Part shown: one piece after another, positions 4,983-7,528 of the stretch
How the letters are laid out: each line of letters opens with the position of its first letter
How positions within the stretch are numbered: the first letter of the stretch is position 1
DNA from: DATKXO01 sp035528995
GTDB lineage: Bacteria > Planctomycetota > Phycisphaerae > UBA1845
Direction of reading: 5' to 3'
Length of the DNA: 7,528 nucleotides
Assembly (NCBI GenBank): GCA_035528995.1
Contig: DATKXO010000178.1
Coordinates: 1 to 7,528 of the forward strand
Notes under the pieces: generated by a model
Seen by the model: only the letters and a program-made list of their open reading frames with translations
Database searches by the model: none
What the model was told of the DNA's origin: nothing
Position numbers and translations under genes: made by a program

Positions 4983-6709
4983 TTTGCACCTCTCTCAGTC
5001 GGCTGGGCCGTCGCTTCGAGCCACAGATCGACCCGCCGCTCTGGAGGCATGTCGTAGAGCTCCGGATGCAGATACGAGCCGCGCTCTTTCTCGCGTTTCT
5101 CCTCTTCTACCTGGATGCGGTGGGCGTTGGCCCACGGGTCTTGGCGAATCCCGGTCACCTGCCAGGAGACCGTCGTTCCGGGGGCGCTGGTGCGAATCCG
5201 GAAACGGTTGTCGCGGATCCCGCGCACTACCTTGGCTTGCACAAACGTGTCGTTGTCGGTCTCGTCAATTACGGTGAGTTGATAGCGGAAGTCGCGGTTG
5301 AGCGTCTCGAACCACTCCGGCAGGGTCACCTCGGCATAGCCGTTCGCATCGGTCACCGCGTTTCCGTTGTAGACGTTCATCATGTCGGGCGACTCGACGA
5401 ACGAGTGGCGGAGGTACTTGTTCGCCGGATCCAGCGGGTGATCGATCTCGAACGACCCGCCGCTCTTCGAGAGGTCGCCGATGATGCTGACATTCCCGAT
5501 GAAGCGGCCGGCGAAGTTGTAGTCCGGGGAGTTCTCGGCCCGCGCGTATACGCCGTAGTTGATATTGACGTCGGCTTGCTCGGCGATACCGACGAGGCCG
5601 TAGGAAGCGAACACTCCGCCCGCGCCCACACCGTATACGCCTGCATACGGAGCAGTGCCATACACGCCGTAGTACTCGCCCGACGTGCCGCTGGCGATGC
5701 CAGAGACACCGGCGTCCCGTGTGCCGACGCTTCCGTAGTTGCCGGTATTCAGATGGACGCCTCTCATGCCCACATCATACTCGCCGACGGCTCGGCCATA
5801 CGCACCGCTGTCCTCGGTGCCAAGGGTGCCGTAGTTGCCGGTGTATTGGTTGTCGCCGCGCACGCCGGTGCCTTCGGCCGATACGCCGCGAACGCCGTAC
5901 GTGGTTCCGTCCGGGTTCGTGTTGGTGGCCTCGCCATAGACGCCGACGGCGTTGGAGTCGCCGTCCGAGCGGCCGCGGACGCCGATGTTCGAACTGTCGA
6001 ATAAGTCGGCTCTCGATGCCAGGCCGTAAATCGCGGTGCCACTCGAGCTGGCGGTCTCAGCGACAATGCCGTAGGCGTTCCCCGTCCAGCCCTCGTTATA
6101 AGCGTAGATCGCATTGCCCTCCGGGCTCTCAACGAATGCGTCGACGGCACACTGGTAGCCCGCGCCACCTGATTCGGCCAGTATGGCGGTGCTGGCGGTG
6201 GTCGCCGCAACGTGCAGGCGCGATCCTGGATTGGCTGTGCCGATGCCGACGTTGCCGCTGTTGGTGTTGTAGATATCGTCCCCATCGGCCGCCCAGAAAC
6301 CACCGCTGCCGGGACCGCTTAACGCGTACAGGGCGTAGGGCGTGGCGGTCAGCGGCTGCCGCGGCGACAGCACGGTGTACTCGCCGCCGCCGTCAAGCCG
6401 CACGCTCACATCCAGCCACAGCGCGTCGCCGGTGAAGACGTCCGTGCCGAAGTCCAGCTCGACGGTGAACAGCCCGTCGCTGACGAGCCACTCGTCGATC
6501 TCCACGTCGCCGCCGACCTGCGTGCCGCCGACCGGGTCGTCGAACAGCCTGAAGATGAAGTCGTATTCATCGTTGGCGGGAACTCCGCCGTCCTTGAGCT
6601 GGCCCTGATAGATGAAAGCCGTGCCCACCGGCGTCTGGGCGTGCAGTGCCGCAGGTAGCGCTAGTGAAGCTAGCACAATCAGTACAATCGGGAACCGTCT
6701 CGCCTTCAT
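4979..6709 (-). CDS. Exported fibre-like glycine-rich repeat protein (VGIGT/IDHPLDP family)
   Basis: The 576-aa product has no dockerin. The ATG at 6707-6709 follows GGGAGGAG by 5 bases and begins a signal peptide (MKARR, hydrophobic PIVLIVLASLALPAAL, cleavage near LHA|Q at 24). The frame extends to 7084 but there only reads the upstream dockerin DNA out of frame. Residues 26-132 form an N-terminal domain (FIYQGQLKDGG...RLFDDP...PLTATPYALYA) common in exported bacterial proteins. Then comes GNVGIGTANPGSRLHV (152-167), a motif frequent in tail-fibre-like proteins. Residues about 172-412 are irregular Gly/Tyr/Val repeats (YGVYG, TGNYGTLGT, TGNYGSVGT), probably a beta-helical shaft. Residues 413-576 are a conserved C-terminal region beginning LSKSGGSFEIDHPLDPANKY, with WQVTGIRQDPWANAHR and a charged ERG(S)YLHPELY tail. 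No peptidase or chaperone residues can be assigned. It is a surface fibre or adhesive protein by inference. Its stop overlaps the next gene's ATG. Confidence 0.9.
   Translation of the reverse strand: MKARRFPIVLIVLASLALPAALHAQTPVGTAFIYQGQLKDGGVPANDEYDFIFRLFDDPVGGTQVGGDVEIDEWLVSDGLFTVELDFGTDVFTGDALWLDVSVRLDGGGEYTVLSPRQPLTATPYALYALSGPGSGGFWAADGDDIYNTNSGNVGIGTANPGSRLHVAATTASTAILAESGGAGYQCAVDAFVESPEGNAIYAYNEGWTGNAYGIVAETASSSGTAIYGLASRADLFDSSNIGVRGRSDGDSNAVGVYGEATNTNPDGTTYGVRGVSAEGTGVRGDNQYTGNYGTLGTEDSGAYGRAVGEYDVGMRGVHLNTGNYGSVGTRDAGVSGIASGTSGEYYGVYGTAPYAGVYGVGAGGVFASYGLVGIAEQADVNINYGVYARAENSPDYNFAGRFIGNVSIIGDLSKSGGSFEIDHPLDPANKYLRHSFVESPDMMNVYNGNAVTDANGYAEVTLPEWFETLNRDFRYQLTVIDETDNDTFVQAKVVRGIRDNRFRIRTSAPGTTVSWQVTGIRQDPWANAHRIQVEEEKREKERGSYLHPELYDMPPERRVDLWLEATAQPTERGAK
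4988..4995 (-). promoter_or_regulatory. Shine-Dalgarno site inside the fibre gene for the 142-aa gene
   Basis: Read on the minus strand this is AGAGAGGT, 5 bases before the ATG at 4982. It lies within the last codons of the fibre gene. Together with the ATGA overlap at 4979-4982 it supports coupled translation. Confidence 0.6.
5474..6196 (-). repeat. Glycine-rich shaft repeats of the fibre-like protein
   Basis: About 240 residues of degenerate repeats carry recurring YG(V/I)(Y/R)G, GNYG(T/S)(L/V)GT and (A/G)xYG(R/V)A elements at roughly 15-25-residue spacing. The clearest pair is TGNYGTLGTEDSGAYGRA and TGNYGSVGTRDAGVSGIA. Spacing is irregular, so this is a degenerate beta-structured repeat and not a DNA microsatellite. 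The boundaries are approximate. Confidence 0.6.
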
Positions 6710-6714
6710 GGTTG

Positions 6715-6722
6715 CTCCTCCC
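6715..6722 (-). promoter_or_regulatory. Shine-Dalgarno site of the fibre-like gene
   Basis: Read on the minus strand this is GGGAGGAG, 5 bases before the ATG at 6709. It supports the start that yields a signal peptide. Confidence 0.7.
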
Positions 6723-6833
6723 GGTGTGGGACCAATGTCCTCGAGGTATCCGTTCGTCCTCCGTGTCCTCACCGCTGGCGTAGCCCAGGCCCGGGCTGGC
6801 CAAGGCGACCGTCGGTTTGAGGGTGACCCATCC

Positions 6834-6842
6834 AGCATAGCA
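6834..6842 (-). promoter_or_regulatory. Candidate extended -10 element for the fibre/142-aa transcript
   Basis: Read on the minus strand this is TGCTATGCT, an extended -10 (TGn) joined to a hexamer matching TATAAT at four of six positions. It lies about 125 bases before the fibre ATG, within the 238-base gap after the upstream gene. No good -35 hexamer is present at 16-18 bases; the best match is ATGCCG, which fits extended -10 promoters only loosely. This is a weak call by eye. Confidence 0.25.
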
Positions 6843-6947
6843 TGTCTGGACCGGTCCGGCATGGATAATGGGTCTTTGGGCAGGCGCGCGATGCGGCGTT
6901 TGTGCTCGCGGTCTTTGATATCGGACCGTTTGTGGCGATGGATCGGC

Positions 6948-7528
6948 CTACGGCATGCAGCCCCAGTCGGCCAGCAGGATGCCGAGGTCGGCCTGGTCGG
7001 TGTCGTTGTCGCCGTCCAGGTCGCCACCGGCATCGGTTCCGTAGGATGCGAGCAGGATACCGAGGTCCGACTGGTCCGTATCACCGTCGCCGTCCAGGTC
7101 GCCCGGGCACGGCTGTTCGCAATCGAAGGTCGCCACGCGGAAGGCGTCTATTCCGGCCTCGACCACAGAGCCCGCGTTCAGGTCTGAGGCCTCGAAGCGG
7201 ACCCTCACTTCGCTGGTTGGGGTCACGAAATCGCCGACCCAGAAGGAATGCTCCCTCCAGCCTGCCGAACTCACCGGCCCGATCGTCTCGGCCAGGACCC
7301 AATTCGCGCCGTCGTCGTTGGAGACGTAGGTCTTGAATAGATCGTTGTTGGGGTCACTGCCGTAGTTGTTCGTGTACCACAGGGCGTAGTTGATTTGGGC
7401 GTCGCCGGCGCTTAGATCGATGGTAGGCGAATCGAGGTAGGTGTACCCGTCATCGACATCCGAGTCGCCGTCGGCGTTCTCGGTGAGGTAGCATTTTCCG
7501 GAGCCGTCGTAGTCGGTGGGTGGATCGC
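6948..7528 (-). CDS. Secreted protein C-terminal region: jelly-roll-like domain plus dockerin pair (5' partial)
   Basis: The frame is open from the window's right edge to the TAG at 6948-6950, giving about 192 codons, so the start and most of the protein lie outside. The visible part begins near DYDGSGKCYLTENADGDSDVDDGYTYLDSP and continues through INYALWYTNNYGSDPNNDLFKTYVSNDDGANWVLAET to REHSFWVGDFVTPTSEVRVRFEASDLNAGSVVEAGIDAFRV. This pattern is familiar as a beta-sandwich (MAM/jelly-roll-like) domain appended to secreted peptidases and other exoproteins of planctomycetes and gammaproteobacteria. The missing N-terminal domain decides the function and cannot be guessed. The last 53 residues are two dockerin loops, DLDGDGDTDQSD and DLDGDNDTDQAD, ending WGCMP. 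A 238-base gap separates it from the fibre gene and no convincing terminator is seen there. Confidence 0.85.
   Translation of the reverse strand, partial: DPPTDYDGSGKCYLTENADGDSDVDDGYTYLDSPTIDLSAGDAQINYALWYTNNYGSDPNNDLFKTYVSNDDGANWVLAETIGPVSSAGWREHSFWVGDFVTPTSEVRVRFEASDLNAGSVVEAGIDAFRVATFDCEQPCPGDLDGDGDTDQSDLGILLASYGTDAGGDLDGDNDTDQADLGILLADWGCMP
6951..7109 (-). repeat. Dockerin-type double repeat coding module, copy 5
   Basis: Two loops keep the acidic ligands; the second has Asn instead of Gly at position 6 (DLDGDNDTDQAD). Two cysteines precede or start the module (FDCEQPC) and one lies at WGCMP. This is the shortest copy, with a Cys-free linker (ASYGTDAGG). Confidence 0.88.

Noticed and set aside
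4964..6004. Long plus-strand reading frame (346 codons) opposite the fibre-like gene
   Set aside because: It is antisense to a gene with a clear signal peptide, RBS and conserved family motifs. Its Ala/Val/Arg-rich translation has no domain or motif and reflects GC-rich codon use on the other strand.
4979..6709. Phage tail-fibre gene indicating a prophage
   Set aside because: The protein has a signal peptide and no phage structural, lysis or integrase genes are nearby. The VGIGT motif family is also common in exported bacterial proteins.
6710..7084. N-terminal extension of the fibre-like frame back to 7084
   Set aside because: The extra residues are the neighbouring dockerin DNA read in another frame (Thr/Pro/Ser-rich) and would bury the signal peptide. 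The ATG at 6709 has its own strong RBS.
1320..7109. Repeated CAGCCCCAGTC...GGTCGGTGTC DNA blocks as a CRISPR array or mobile repeat
   Set aside because: Each block lies in frame inside a gene and encodes the dockerin helix and loop; spacing and context are explained by the protein repeats.

Overview
This 7.5-kb, GC-rich window reads like a piece of a planctomycete genome, probably Phycisphaerae-like or a related uncultured lineage. That assignment is an inference. It rests on secreted proteins ending in paired dockerin-type calcium-binding repeats (DxDGDGDTDxxDLGILLxxWG), on the 'GTIGQPDA...GGFW' small-protein family and on the 'VGIGTxNPxxxLHV' fibre-like family. No rRNA, tRNA, mobile-element gene, CRISPR array or housekeeping gene is visible.

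Layout. Positions 1-1508 (+) hold the 3' part of a secreted quinoprotein-like beta-propeller gene with a C-terminal dockerin pair. It is followed by a strong 13-bp terminator hairpin at 1540-1569. All other genes lie on the minus strand and converge on it. In their own 5'->3' order they are: the C-terminal part of a secreted protein with a jelly-roll-like domain and dockerin pair (7528-6948); a 576-aa fibre-like exported protein (6709-4979); a 142-aa exported dockerin protein overlapping it by ATGA (4982-4554); a 361-aa LpqC/CE1-type serine esterase with dockerin pair (4429-3344); and a 469-aa seven-repeat FG-GAP propeller with dockerin pair (3154-1745).

How they fit together. Every gene whose 5' end is inside the window has a signal peptide, so the products act outside the cytoplasm. 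Five of the six carry the same C-terminal double dockerin module, ending a few residues after a conserved Trp and with a Cys among the last five residues. The exception is the 576-aa fibre-like protein, which is translationally coupled to a short dockerin protein. The most economical reading is a set of surface or extracellular proteins sharing one attachment or sorting tag, with one enzyme (the esterase) among binding or structural partners. No cohesin or scaffoldin is visible here, so the tag's partner is unknown. The extra cysteines in these tails, and the near-identity of two of the 3' ends at DNA level, are the most distinctive signals in the window.
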